Notes: generated by a model from the sequence alone, not told the origin. DNA of 64,000 nt from an uncultured Prevotella sp. (GCA_937922435.1 CAKZVT010000040.1:139169-203168), one strand, 5' to 3'. Numbered from the stretch's first letter, positions 36,565 to 44,873 are shown. Program-made: numbers and translations.

Positions 36565-36904
36565 ACAAAGCAAGTCGCAACCTCCTGTCTTTCAAGTATT
36601 TACGGAACGCCATAAAACAAGACGCCAACAGCTGTCAAAGCGGCCTCCATATAGCGGCCCGTCAAAGCCTAACAGCCCCACTGAAGCCAAGCCGTTACGG
36701 ACACGTATGCCTGCCGCCAGCCCCTGCACAAGCTATCTTTATGCAAAGATAGTACATTTTTTTGACAAGATTAAAAAAAGAAGCATAATTTAATCTTTAA
36801 CCGTAAAAAATACAAAAAGCGGCCAAACGCCATCAAAATAATTGCACAAAAATTACCAAATGAGTAAGAATTTAGCTACTTTTGCACCATCTTAAAGAAA
36901 TATT

Positions 36905-38593
36905 ATGGATTGGCTGATAAATTTATTTACGGCGACAGATTCCGTAGCGCATATAGCACTGCTTTATGCAAGCGTCATTGCCGTAGGTGTTTTCTTGGGT
37001 AAAATAAAAATAGGCGGCATCTCCCTTGGAGTCACGTTCGTGTTGTTCGCAGGCATCGCAGCCGGCCATATAGGCTTTACGGCAACGCCCAGCGTGCTCT
37101 CGTTCCTGCAAGAGTTCGGACTTATATTGTTCGTATTCATGATAGGTTTGCAGGTCGGCCCTGGTTTCTTCGAAAGCTTCAAACGGGGCGGAGTGACGCT
37201 AAACGCACTGTCAACAACGACAATCCTGCTGAACATCCTCGTGATGTTCGCCTGCTACTATATCTTCTTCGACACGTCAGACCCGAAAAACCTGCCGATG
37301 ATGGTCGGCACGCTATACGGAGCTGTGACCAACACTCCAGGACTGGGTGCAGCCAACGAGGCGCTGGCTTCAGTGTTCAAGGACGGCAACGTGCCGCAAA
37401 TCGCCTCTGGCTACGCCTGCGCATATCCACTGGGTGTGCTCGGAATAATCGGTGCGACAATAGCCATCCGCTATTTCTGCCACATCCGTGCGGAAAAAGA
37501 AGAGGAAAAGCTTGACGAGGAAGAGAATGAAAACGAGGCCGTAAAGCCTCACTTCATGAGCATAGAGGTAAGCAACGGATATCTTGAAGGCAAGACGATT
37601 GCCCAAGTACACGAGTTTCTCAACCGCGACTTCGTATGCTCACGCCTGCTGCACGAAGGCCACGTGGTAACACCTATGGGGAAAACGGTATTCCACATCG
37701 GCGACAGGCTGTTCATTGTCTGCGCCGAAAAAGACGCCGAAGCCATAATAGCCTTCATCGGCCCGGAAGTGGAAGTGGACTGGAAGACGCAGGACGAACC
37801 GATGGTAAGCAAGCGCATCGTCGTAACACGCCCGTCAATCAACGGCAAAACGCTTGGGCAGATGCACTTCTCGCGCGGCTTCGGAGTAAACGTGACAAGG
37901 GTGACGCGCCACGGAATGGATTTGTTTGCACATTCAAGCCTCTCACTCCAAGTTGGCGACCGCGTAATGGTTGTAGGCCCGGAAGGGGCTGTCAACCGTA
38001 TGGCCAATGTCCTTGGCAATTCCGTGAAACGCCTTAATGCACCGAACATCGCCACAATCTTCGTCGGAATCTTCGTCGGAATACTGTTCGGCAGCATTCC
38101 TATCGCCTGCCCGGGCATACCCGTGCCAATCAAGCTCGGCATCGCCGGCGGCCCGCTTATCATCGCCATTCTGATAGGAAGGTTCGGCTACAAAGTCCAC
38201 CTTGTAACCTACACAACGACCAGCGCCAACATGATGTTGCGTGAAATTGGCCTGGTTCTCTTCTTGGCAAGCGTGGGCATAAAAGCCGGTGGAGGATTTT
38301 TGGAAACCATCGTACAAGGCGACGGACTGAAATATGTCTATACAGGATTTTTAATTACAATCATACCTATTATTATTGTAGGCCTGATTGCCAGACTGAA
38401 ATACAAGTTCAACTATTTCACCATAATGGGCATGATAGCCGGAACATACACAGACCCGCCAGCACTGGCGTATGCAAACTCCGTATGCTCCAAGGACGCG
38501 CCGGCTGTAGGATATTCCACTGTCTACCCGTTAAGCATGTTCCTAAGGATTTTCACTGCACAAATCATCGTGCTTTTCTTCTGCGGAATATGA
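36905..38593 (+). CDS. AspT/YidE/YbjL-type transporter
   Basis: A 562-residue inner-membrane protein of the aspartate:alanine exchanger superfamily. Two membrane halves (about residues 5-190 and 385-562) flank two cytosolic RCK_C/TrkA-C domains (about 210-375), with the paired PSINGKTLGQMHFSRGFGVNVTRVTRHG and VGDRVMVVGPEGAV segments. Duplicated motifs near LGAANEAL and ADPPALAYANS-like TYTDPPALAYANS are typical. The substrate is probably a dicarboxylate or amino acid, but the family is poorly characterised. It precedes genes for Na+-coupled decarboxylase subunits on the same strand, separated by a hairpin. Confidence 0.88.
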   Translation: MDWLINLFTATDSVAHIALLYASVIAVGVFLGKIKIGGISLGVTFVLFAGIAAGHIGFTATPSVLSFLQEFGLILFVFMIGLQVGPGFFESFKRGGVTLNALSTTTILLNILVMFACYYIFFDTSDPKNLPMMVGTLYGAVTNTPGLGAANEALASVFKDGNVPQIASGYACAYPLGVLGIIGATIAIRYFCHIRAEKEEEKLDEEENENEAVKPHFMSIEVSNGYLEGKTIAQVHEFLNRDFVCSRLLHEGHVVTPMGKTVFHIGDRLFIVCAEKDAEAIIAFIGPEVEVDWKTQDEPMVSKRIVVTRPSINGKTLGQMHFSRGFGVNVTRVTRHGMDLFAHSSLSLQVGDRVMVVGPEGAVNRMANVLGNSVKRLNAPNIATIFVGIFVGILFGSIPIACPGIPVPIKLGIAGGPLIIAILIGRFGYKVHLVTYTTTSANMMLREIGLVLFLASVGIKAGGGFLETIVQGDGLKYVYTGFLITIIPIIIVGLIARLKYKFNYFTIMGMIAGTYTDPPALAYANSVCSKDAPAVGYSTVYPLSMFLRIFTAQIIVLFFCGI

Positions 38594-38612
38594 TGAATAT
38601 TGAAACACCGAT

Positions 38613-38652
38613 GTAGGGTTACAGGCCGAAAAACAAGGTCTGATAACCCTAC
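38613..38652 (+). terminator. Hairpin after the AspT-type gene
   Basis: GTAGGGTTA (38613-38621) pairs with TAACCCTAC (38644-38652), extended internally by AGGCC/GGTCT. The following tract is weak (AAAACAAC), so it may be partial termination or mRNA 3'-end protection. Confidence 0.6.
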
Positions 38653-38732
38653 AAAACAACAAATGGACATATTCCCCATCACGACAACCATCTAACCATA
38701 TAACCTTAAAAACCTTAAAAAAGCATCAAGAC

Positions 38733-39698
38733 ATGAAGAAAACCGTTTTTCTGCTTTGCGCCTTGCTGGCAGGCACGGTCTCGATGTTCGGCCAAGGGGC
38801 AAGAAACATCAAGATAAACGAAGTGCTTACCAACAACAAGGCCAACCTACAAGACGAATACGGGAACCGGGGCGCATGGGTAGAACTTGCCAATACCGCC
38901 TTCTCCACGTATGACGTGCGCGGCATGTACATAACGACTGACCGCCGCGTGCTCGACAAAAGCCTCTCTGTACCTCAACGTACAGCGATGATGAGCTGCA
39001 TTCCCAACGGCGACAGCCGCACATCCATGTCGGCACGCGAGCACATCGTGTTCTTCCTTAACGGCAACCAAGCACAAGGAACATTGCATCTCTCTGCAAA
39101 AGCGGAAAAGGACAAACCTCTTTGGATAGCCTTGTATGACGGTAACGGAATTGACCTTATCGACTCCGTGTCCGTCCCAGCTCTTGCCGCCGACCAGTCT
39201 TTCGCGAGAATTAAAGATGGGGCTACCACATGGGAAGTGAAAAGTCCCGACTGCGTTACGCCTGGAATAGAGAACTACGTGCAAATGAGCGAGACGAAAA
39301 TAGCGAAAATCAAGCGCGACGACCCATACGGATTAGGCATAACCGTGCTGTCTATGGGCATCGTCTTCTTCTGTCTCGCGCTGCTTTACGTGTTCTTCCG
39401 CGTACTCGGACTGTTCATGTCGCATAAGCAAGCGCTGAAAAAGGCCGGGAAAATACAGCCTATCAAGGCTGCCGTAAAGACTGGGGAGAAACTTGCAGAA
39501 ACAGGACACAAGACTAAAGTGATACTGAAAGACGGACTGCAAACAGGCGGTATAGACAAGGAAATATACATCGCCGTCATTGCAATGGCTCTAAAACAGT
39601 ATGAAGACGACGTGCACGACATCGAAAGCAACGTCATAACCATAAAACCGCACCACACAAACTGGAACATATATCCTGAAGAGACAATCATCCCATAA
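38733..39698 (+). CDS. Na+-pumping decarboxylase gamma subunit fused to an exported lamin-tail domain
   Basis: A 321-residue protein. A signal peptide (MKKTVFLLCALLAGTVSMFGQ) is followed by a lamin-tail-like beta domain (about residues 24-175: IKINEVLTNNKANLQDEYGNRGAWVELANTAFSTYDV..., a motif set shared with LTD proteins). A single TM helix follows at about residues 205-232 (LGITVLSMGIVFFCLALLYVFFRVLGLFM), then a basic cytosolic tail. The TM plus tail resembles OadG/MmdD gamma subunits, which hold the alpha and beta subunits together. The periplasmic LTD extension is a Bacteroidota feature. Next genes are the biotin carrier and beta subunit. Confidence 0.83.
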   Translation: MKKTVFLLCALLAGTVSMFGQGARNIKINEVLTNNKANLQDEYGNRGAWVELANTAFSTYDVRGMYITTDRRVLDKSLSVPQRTAMMSCIPNGDSRTSMSAREHIVFFLNGNQAQGTLHLSAKAEKDKPLWIALYDGNGIDLIDSVSVPALAADQSFARIKDGATTWEVKSPDCVTPGIENYVQMSETKIAKIKRDDPYGLGITVLSMGIVFFCLALLYVFFRVLGLFMSHKQALKKAGKIQPIKAAVKTGEKLAETGHKTKVILKDGLQTGGIDKEIYIAVIAMALKQYEDDVHDIESNVITIKPHHTNWNIYPEETIIP

Positions 39699-39755
39699 AC
39701 GATTGCAAACAAATAAAAAACAATACTTTACAACCCAAACATAAAGCAAAATAAA

Positions 39756-40199
39756 ATGAACAAGTATCAATATAAAGTACAGGGCGTAGACTATGACGTG
39801 GAAATAGTCAACGTTGAAGGCAACATTGCACAAGTAAACGTAAACGGAATATCTTTCGAAGTGGAGCTGAAACAGCCCATCAACCCTGCTACAATGCCTC
39901 ATAAGCCAGTGGTAACACCGCCTCAACCTACTACAACCACTCCTGTCAACCAGCCTGAAAAGCCAACAGCAAAAGTGCCGACAGGAGGGACAAAAGTTAC
40001 GGCTCCGCTGCCTGGAACCATCACCGAAGTAAAGGTGAAAGTCGGCGACACCGTAAAAGACGGCGACACAGTAATCGTGCTTGAGGCCATGAAGATGCAA
40101 AACAACATCGAAGCTGAATGCAACGGCACGGTAACAGCCGTACTTGTAAACAAAGGCGACACCGTAATGGAAGGCGACGCACTGATAACAATCGGGTAA
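39756..40199 (+). CDS. Biotin carboxyl carrier protein of a Na+-pumping decarboxylase
   Basis: A 147-residue protein that carries carboxyl-biotin between the transferase and the membrane beta subunit. The N-terminal part (YKVQGVDYDVEIVNVEGNIAQVNVNGISFEVEL) is followed by a Pro/Thr-rich flexible linker (about residues 46-75) and a biotinyl domain with EAMKMQN, where K113 is the biotin site. This layout matches MmdC/OadA C-terminal domains rather than AccB of fatty acid synthesis. Located 57 bp after the gamma-like gene and 93 bp before oadB. Confidence 0.93.
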   Translation: MNKYQYKVQGVDYDVEIVNVEGNIAQVNVNGISFEVELKQPINPATMPHKPVVTPPQPTTTTPVNQPEKPTAKVPTGGTKVTAPLPGTITEVKVKVGDTVKDGDTVIVLEAMKMQNNIEAECNGTVTAVLVNKGDTVMEGDALITIG

Positions 40200-40204
40200 A
40201 AAAC

Positions 40205-40278
40205 AGTTGACAAGCAGACAAGAAACAAGCAAACAAGTAAAACAACCTTGTCTGCTCGTCACTGACGACTTGTCAACT
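40205..40278. repeat. Nested inverted repeats between biotin carrier and beta-subunit genes
   Basis: Outer arms AGTTGACAAG (40205-40214) and 40269-40278 are exact complements. Inner arms GCAGACAAG (40214-40222) and 40247-40255 are too. They form one branched or extended hairpin filling most of the 93-bp intercistronic gap. It is a possible mRNA processing or stability element that sets subunit ratios. Confidence 0.7.
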
Positions 40279-40292
40279 AAAAAAGAAAGACC

Positions 40293-41450
40293 ATGGGATT
40301 TACAGATTTCATTTCAAGCAACTTCAACGAGTTCCTGACATACACAGGCTTCGCCAACGCTGAGACGGGCAACATCATCATGATAATTGCCGGAGCGTTC
40401 TTCATCTGGCTGGCCATAAAGAAAGACTTTGAGCCGCTGCTGCTCGTACCTATCGGACTGGGCATCATACTCGGCAACATACCGTTCCGCGCCGACGCGG
40501 GACTTGAAATCGGACTATACGAAGACAACTCCGTGCTCAACATCTTCTACCAAGGCGTGCGCCAAGGGTGGTATCCGCCGCTGGTATTCCTCGGAATAGG
40601 CGCAATGACCGACTTCTCCGCACTCATAAGCAACCCGAAACTCATCCTGATAGGAGCCGCGGCACAGTTCGGCATCTTCGGAGCATACATGATTGCGCTG
40701 GCACTTGGTTTTGAACCGAACCAAGCGGCAGGCATTGCCATAATCGGTGGAGCCGACGGACCTACGGCTATCTTCCTATCGTCAAAGCTAAGCCCCAACC
40801 TTATGGGAGCCATAGCCGTATGCGCTTACTCCTACATGGCACTCGTGCCAATCATCCAGCCGCCGCTCATGCGCCTGCTCACCACCAAGAAGGAGCGCCT
40901 TATCCGCATGAAACCGGCACGCCAGGTGAGCCAGACAGAGCGCATACTCTTCCCCATCATCGGATTGCTATTGACAACATTCATCGTGCCTTCGGGCCTT
41001 CCGCTGCTCGGCATGCTGTTCTTCGGCAACCTGTTGAAGGAGTCAGGCAAGACAACACGCCTCGCCAAGACGGCAGGAAGCGCGCTCAACGACATCATCG
41101 TGATGCTACTCGGCCTTACTGTAGGCTGCTCGACGCAAGCCAGCGAATTCCTTACGCTGAAGACAATATACATTTTCTTCCTCGGCTTCATGGCATTCGC
41201 CATAGCAACAGCTTCAGGCGTGCTTTTCGTAAAGTTCATGAACCTGTTTTTGCCGAAGTCGAAAAAGCTCAACCCGCTTATCGGCAACGCAGGCGTTAGC
41301 GCTGTACCAATGAGCGCCCGAATATCCAACAACCTCGGCCTTGAATACGACCGCCACAACTTCCTGTTGATGCACGCCATGGGACCAAACGTCGCCGGCG
41401 TCATAGGCTCGGCCGTAGCAGCCGGAGCTTTGCTCGGATTCATGTCTTAA
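40293..41450 (+). CDS. Na+-translocating decarboxylase beta subunit (OadB/MmdB family)
   Basis: A 385-residue polytopic inner-membrane protein that couples decarboxylation of carboxybiotin to Na+ export. The signature GGADGPTAIFLSSKL (Asp of the Na+/H+ site) and the conserved C-terminal NAGVSAVPMSARISNNLG...NFLLMHAMGPNVAGVIGSAVAAG are intact. About nine TM segments are seen. With the gamma-like and carrier genes it forms a decarboxylase pump, but no carboxyltransferase (alpha, MmdA/OadA) gene is in the operon. Methylmalonyl-CoA is the likely substrate given the nearby mutAB; oxaloacetate is the alternative. Confidence 0.92.
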   Translation: MGFTDFISSNFNEFLTYTGFANAETGNIIMIIAGAFFIWLAIKKDFEPLLLVPIGLGIILGNIPFRADAGLEIGLYEDNSVLNIFYQGVRQGWYPPLVFLGIGAMTDFSALISNPKLILIGAAAQFGIFGAYMIALALGFEPNQAAGIAIIGGADGPTAIFLSSKLSPNLMGAIAVCAYSYMALVPIIQPPLMRLLTTKKERLIRMKPARQVSQTERILFPIIGLLLTTFIVPSGLPLLGMLFFGNLLKESGKTTRLAKTAGSALNDIIVMLLGLTVGCSTQASEFLTLKTIYIFFLGFMAFAIATASGVLFVKFMNLFLPKSKKLNPLIGNAGVSAVPMSARISNNLGLEYDRHNFLLMHAMGPNVAGVIGSAVAAGALLGFMS

Positions 41451-41458
41451 AAAATTAT

Positions 41459-41541
41459 GAATTAAGAGTTAAGAATTAAGAAAACCACCATTGCCAATGT
41501 TTTTGGAAGAGCATATTTTCTTAATTCTTAACTCTTAATTC
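41459..41541. repeat. 26-bp perfect inverted repeat between oadB and LuxR-type gene
   Basis: Bases 41459-41484 are the exact reverse complement of 41516-41541, with a 31-base loop. The arms are made of TTAAGAATTAAGAGT-type words. It starts 8 bp after the oadB stop and could act as a terminator or stability element. It has the same arm length and near-identical loop size as the element at 993-1076, with unrelated words. Confidence 0.83.
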
Positions 41542-41558
41542 TTCACTTCCCCACCTCC

Positions 41559-42146
41559 ATGTTCCCTAAAATAGCCATCATACATCCCGATACTCTCGCG
41601 GCAATAGGACTAAAGCACATGCTGCAAGAAGTAATGCCGACGATTGACATCGACACATTCCGCAGCGTAAAAGAAATCCCGGCGGAGTACGCCGACAGCT
41701 ACATACACTACTTTGCAGCTACCGGGGCGGTGGTAGACGACATTCATTTTTTCACCGACAGGCAACGCAAGACCATAATACTAAGTACCTCGTCAACGCC
41801 ATCACAACCCATATCTGGCTTCCACAGCCTATGCACGTCTGTCCCTGAGAAGCAACTAATAAAGTCACTGCTTGCCTTAGAACAGCATGCACACGCGTCA
41901 GGACGTAACTTGCCCCCTATGGAAGACACCAACAGCGGCAGACCTTTATCAGCAAGGGAGATAGAAGTTATGAGCCTGATAGTAAAAGGACTTATAAACA
42001 AAGAGATTGCAGACCGTCTCAACATATCGCTGGCTACGGTCGTTACACACCGCCGCAACATAATGGAAAAGCTAGGACTGAAGAGCGTTTCCGCACTTAC
42101 AATCTATGCCGTCACACGCGGCTACGTCAGCATAGACGAAATCTGA
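41559..42146 (+). CDS. LuxR/NarL-type transcription regulator with degenerate receiver
   Basis: A 195-residue protein. Residues 130-195 are a clear GerE-type helix-turn-helix (LSAREIEVMSLIVKGLINKEIADRLNISLATVVTHRRNIMEKLGLKS). Residues 1-110 follow the receiver fold at the N-terminus (IAIIHPDTLAAIGLKHMLQ), but I find neither the acidic pair after strand 1 nor a phospho-acceptor Asp at the strand 3 position (YIHYFAATGAVV). It probably does not work by phosphorylation. No histidine kinase is adjacent. It lies downstream of the decarboxylase genes behind a long hairpin and may regulate them or unrelated genes. Confidence 0.87.
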   Translation: MFPKIAIIHPDTLAAIGLKHMLQEVMPTIDIDTFRSVKEIPAEYADSYIHYFAATGAVVDDIHFFTDRQRKTIILSTSSTPSQPISGFHSLCTSVPEKQLIKSLLALEQHAHASGRNLPPMEDTNSGRPLSAREIEVMSLIVKGLINKEIADRLNISLATVVTHRRNIMEKLGLKSVSALTIYAVTRGYVSIDEI

Positions 42147-42181
42147 TTGCCACGCAAAACACTTATAAGCAGGCCGCATGC

Positions 42182-42216
42182 AACACTTTGTTTACCGGAT
42201 GTAGATAAAGTGTTTT
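42182..42216 (+). terminator. Probable terminator after LuxR-type gene
   Basis: AACACTTT (42182-42189) pairs with AAAGTGTT (42207-42214), followed by TTCC. The stem is short, the loop long and the T run weak. It directly abuts repeat array E. Confidence 0.45.
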
Positions 42217-42218
42217 CC

Positions 42219-42299
42219 GAAAAGCCATGTTTCATGCCATAAAAGGAGGCATCTTGCAACGCAAAAGGCCACCTTTCAAAGAGTAAAAGGCAGCCTTTT
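42219..42299. repeat. 22-bp phased palindrome array E (4 units)
   Basis: Centres are 42226, 42248, 42270 and 42292, exactly 22 bp apart. Cores include AAAAGGCCACCTTTC and AAAAGGCAGCCTTTT, with linkers GCAACGC and AAAGAGT. It lies in the convergent gap between the LuxR-type gene and the minus-strand conserved gene. Confidence 0.85.
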
Positions 42300-42399
42300 G
42301 ACAACATGCTGGTTTCAATGCAACTTCCAGTTGCATACATCACATACCTGTATCGTCATTATTGCTTGCAGGCAACAACCTGTCTAACAAGCAAGAATA

Positions 42400-42837
42400 C
42401 TATTTCAATAAATCGTCAAGGAACTTGTCAAGGTCCTCGTCCAATCCCTTCATAAGGTCGCCACCGATGATTTTTATGTCGCTGTCGACAAGGTACAACT
42501 CGCACAAATGCTCCCGGTCATCATTCTCAAGGACAAAACTGTATGGCTTCAGTATGCACAAATTGTCAGCAACATCCTGCAAATTAGTTAGCACATCCCT
42601 TATAACACTGGCGACATTGTCATAAAAATCAGACTCCGAACTGTTTATCCAATCATCCATAACACAACGGGTTATCTCGTTGTCATTGTCGTCGAACGCC
42701 ATAAGTTCTCCCGTCTCTTGAGACAAACTCAAGTGTATGTCCGTCATTATCGTAGGTTCTTCCACCAATGGGAACTTCTGCGCTATCTTCCTTATAAAAC
42801 GCTCCAACTGCGCAAGGGTTGCATCACTCACTTTCAT
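42400..42837 (-). CDS. Conserved acidic protein of unknown function
   Basis: A 145-residue soluble protein I cannot name. It begins with helices (ATLAQLERFIRKIAQKFP) and continues as a beta-rich region (TDIHLSLSQETGELMAFDDNDNEITRCVMDDW). A segment about cellular or ligand sensing cannot be inferred. The C-terminus is very acidic (GLDEDLDKFLDDLLK). The open frame extends back to 42885 inside the upstream gene; the ATG at 42837, 10 bp after the upstream stop, is preferred. Probably co-transcribed with the glycosidase-like gene. Confidence 0.68.
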   Translation of the reverse strand: MKVSDATLAQLERFIRKIAQKFPLVEEPTIMTDIHLSLSQETGELMAFDDNDNEITRCVMDDWINSSESDFYDNVASVIRDVLTNLQDVADNLCILKPYSFVLENDDREHLCELYLVDSDIKIIGGDLMKGLDEDLDKFLDDLLK

Positions 42838-42847
42838 GGCCTGATAT

Positions 42848-44371
42848 TTAATATTTAATTGACTTCTTCTTTGGTTTACTCTCATTGCTCATCCGGTCCA
42901 ACGAAGTTACCGCATACTTGACCTTCTCGCCCGGACGGATTTCAGATGCAGGTATCTCGTAAAACTCATCAGTAGTCACGGCTACTATCTTTGACGGGTC
43001 GGCAATGTCTGTGCGGTCGCCTTTTTCAAATCTATACACCACATATTTTACCGCCTCATTCTTCCAGCCTTTTCCATTAGGAGCTTTCCAAAACAGCACA
43101 GGCTTTCCGTCCATGTCTATGAATTTCATTTTCTTTACCTTCTTAGGGGCTTTCCCGTCAATGTAAGGCATTGTAGGCACAAGCGCAGGATGCTTCCAAT
43201 AAACCTTCTCCAGCAACGAGCCATAATTGCCGACATTGTCTACCACAGCCTTTGCGTACCACAATACCGTACCATTTACATTCCCCATCTCACCGTGAAG
43301 TTTGCGTTTTGCCGGCAACTGGTTGATGTTGGGATTGCTCAAATCAGAGTGTTTAGCTGTTCTCTCCACATCCTCACCGATGTAAAGATGACGCTTTCCG
43401 GCATACTTGTTCCACCATTTGATTAAAGTAGCATAGTCAGCTGCCTTATGGCCTATCTCCCAATACAATTGAGGTACACAATAGTCTACCCAACCGTTAT
43501 TCACCCACATGAGCACATCTGCATACAAGTCATCATAGTTTTGAAGGCCGTTGGTATTGCTACCTATAGCTGGAGCCGACTTCTTATTACGGTAAATGCC
43601 AAACGGAGACACGCCAAACTTAACCCACGGCTTAATGCCGTGTATGGTCTCATAAAGCTGCTTCATAAACAGGTTGACGTTATAACGGCGCCAGTCGCCA
43701 ATGTCTTTTATTCCATTATTATAAGCGGCGAACTCGCGGCCGTCAGGAATAGACTGCCCTACAGCAGGGTACGGATAGAAATAATCGTCGATATGCAGGC
43801 CGTCTATATCATAACGCTCAACAATGTCTGCCACCACCTTACATATATAGTCACGGTTTTCAGGAAGCCCCGGGTTCAATATCAATTGGCCATCATATGC
43901 AAAAACGGTTTCAGGATGCTTTATCGCCACATGGTTTTTCGCAAGTTCCCTCGTGGTCTTAGTCTTCGCCCTGTACGGGTTTATCCAAGCATGTATCTCC
44001 ATCCCACGCTTATGGCACTGCTCCACCATCCATGCCAGCGGGTCCCAATACGGCGACGGAGCCTGCCCCTGCCGCCCTGTCAGGAAACGGCTCCACGGCT
44101 CGAACCTGCTTTCATACAAGGCGTCACACTCTGGCCTAACCTGGAATATTATAGCATTGACACCGCAGGCCTTAAGCCTATCGAGCTGATACACGAGCGT
44201 TTCCTGCATCTGACGGGTTGCCATGCCCAAGAATTGTCCATTGACACACTGTATCCAAGCCCCCCTGAATTCACGCTTAGGAGAATTGGCGGAACGCCCT
44301 TGCATCACACACAAAAGGAACATGCAAACCGCAAAAAGCAATCTTGACTGACGGTAGATATATGTTTTCAT
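42848..44371 (-). CDS. Exported glycoside-hydrolase-like (GHL10) protein
   Basis: A 507-residue protein. The signal peptide (MKTYIYRQSRLLFAVCMFLL..., cleavage near residue 28) is followed by the GHL10/DUF187 TIM-barrel domain: REFRGAWIQCVNGQFLG at the start, then DALYESRFEPWSRFLTG, GMEIHAWINPYRA, YDIDGLHIDDYFYPYP and VDYCVPQLYWEIGH. A C-terminal fibronectin-III-like domain covers about residues 415-507. The family includes probable peptidoglycan or polysaccharide hydrolases in the periplasm; the exact substrate is not known. A longer frame begins at 44398, but the ATG at 44371 gives the better signal peptide. The upstream 44372-44906 gap holds a small-RNA unit and an array. Confidence 0.88.
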   Translation of the reverse strand: MKTYIYRQSRLLFAVCMFLLCVMQGRSANSPKREFRGAWIQCVNGQFLGMATRQMQETLVYQLDRLKACGVNAIIFQVRPECDALYESRFEPWSRFLTGRQGQAPSPYWDPLAWMVEQCHKRGMEIHAWINPYRAKTKTTRELAKNHVAIKHPETVFAYDGQLILNPGLPENRDYICKVVADIVERYDIDGLHIDDYFYPYPAVGQSIPDGREFAAYNNGIKDIGDWRRYNVNLFMKQLYETIHGIKPWVKFGVSPFGIYRNKKSAPAIGSNTNGLQNYDDLYADVLMWVNNGWVDYCVPQLYWEIGHKAADYATLIKWWNKYAGKRHLYIGEDVERTAKHSDLSNPNINQLPAKRKLHGEMGNVNGTVLWYAKAVVDNVGNYGSLLEKVYWKHPALVPTMPYIDGKAPKKVKKMKFIDMDGKPVLFWKAPNGKGWKNEAVKYVVYRFEKGDRTDIADPSKIVAVTTDEFYEIPASEIRPGEKVKYAVTSLDRMSNESKPKKKSIKY

Positions 44372-44558
44372 ACCCCAAAAATACAATGTTTTATCCATTA
44401 AAACAAATATATATTAATAAAAAGTGAAAATAAGCCTTTCATCTACTAAAAAATCACCTCACATTTAATAAGATTTCAGCAGATATTGATTAATAAACGT
44501 TAAAATAGAAAACTGTGCAGGCACACACTGAATTTGTAAAAATAAATCTTTATTATTA

Positions 44559-44590
44559 TTTGGTTAATAAAAAAAAAGTCCATATATTTG
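44559..44590 (+). promoter_or_regulatory. Promoter of orphan small RNA unit
   Basis: TTTG (44559-44562), exactly 20 bp, TATATTTG (44583-44590). It is a perfect Bacteroidota promoter with no protein gene downstream on that strand. Confidence 0.78.
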
Positions 44591-44596
44591 CAATCG

Positions 44597-44690
44597 TTAT
44601 CCTGAAAACAATCTTTTTACCTTAAAAAACTAATACCTATTGAAGATATAGAGCGGTTGCCTGTGAAGGCCCACCGCTTTATTTTTTTGT
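44597..44690 (+). ncRNA. Candidate small RNA of about 95 nt
   Basis: Transcription predicted about 7 bp after the -7 box would run through an A/T-rich single-stranded leader (44597-44650). It ends at a strong intrinsic terminator: AGCGGT (44652-44657) and GCCT (44659-44662) pair with AGGC (44667-44670) and ACCGCT (44673-44678), then a TTTATTTTTTTG tract. No start codon opens a plausible reading frame, and the next + strand gene is 5 kb away. The 5' end is estimated from promoter geometry. I cannot assign a known RNA family; a short untranslated relic of a lost gene is the alternative. Confidence 0.6.
44652..44690 (+). terminator. Intrinsic terminator of the small RNA
   Basis: A ten-pair stem with a small internal loop and GTGA tetraloop, followed by a run of seven T after TTTA. 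It is well formed for + strand termination. Confidence 0.85.
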
Positions 44691-44792
44691 ATAAACTTAC
44701 AATCAGGACAGCATTATGAAAACGAATTCAAAAACACAATGCCAAGCACATAGAACAACACATTTACAAAGCCTCCTCGCCGCATTGTTTCC

Positions 44793-44873
44793 CAAAAGCC
44801 ATATATCAGCCCACAAAACATGGCATATCGCAATGCAAAATGCGGCCAATTGAAGAACAAAAGGCCGCATATC
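44793..44873. repeat. 22-bp phased palindrome array F (4 units)
   Basis: Centres are 44800, 44822, 44844 and 44866, exactly 22 bp apart. Units include CAAAAGCCATATATC and AAAAGGCCGCATATC; several have ATAT in place of the TTTT half. It lies between the small-RNA terminator and the 3' end of the DUF5687 gene. Confidence 0.8.

Noticed and set aside
36600..36700. Extension of array D
   Set aside because: Several GCGGCC-like words occur, but their spacing (14, 18, 20 bp) breaks the 22-bp phase.
36358..36904. Cobalamin riboswitch before mutAB
   Set aside because: The gap holds the phased array and A/T-rich DNA; no B12-box-like sequence or riboswitch fold is visible.
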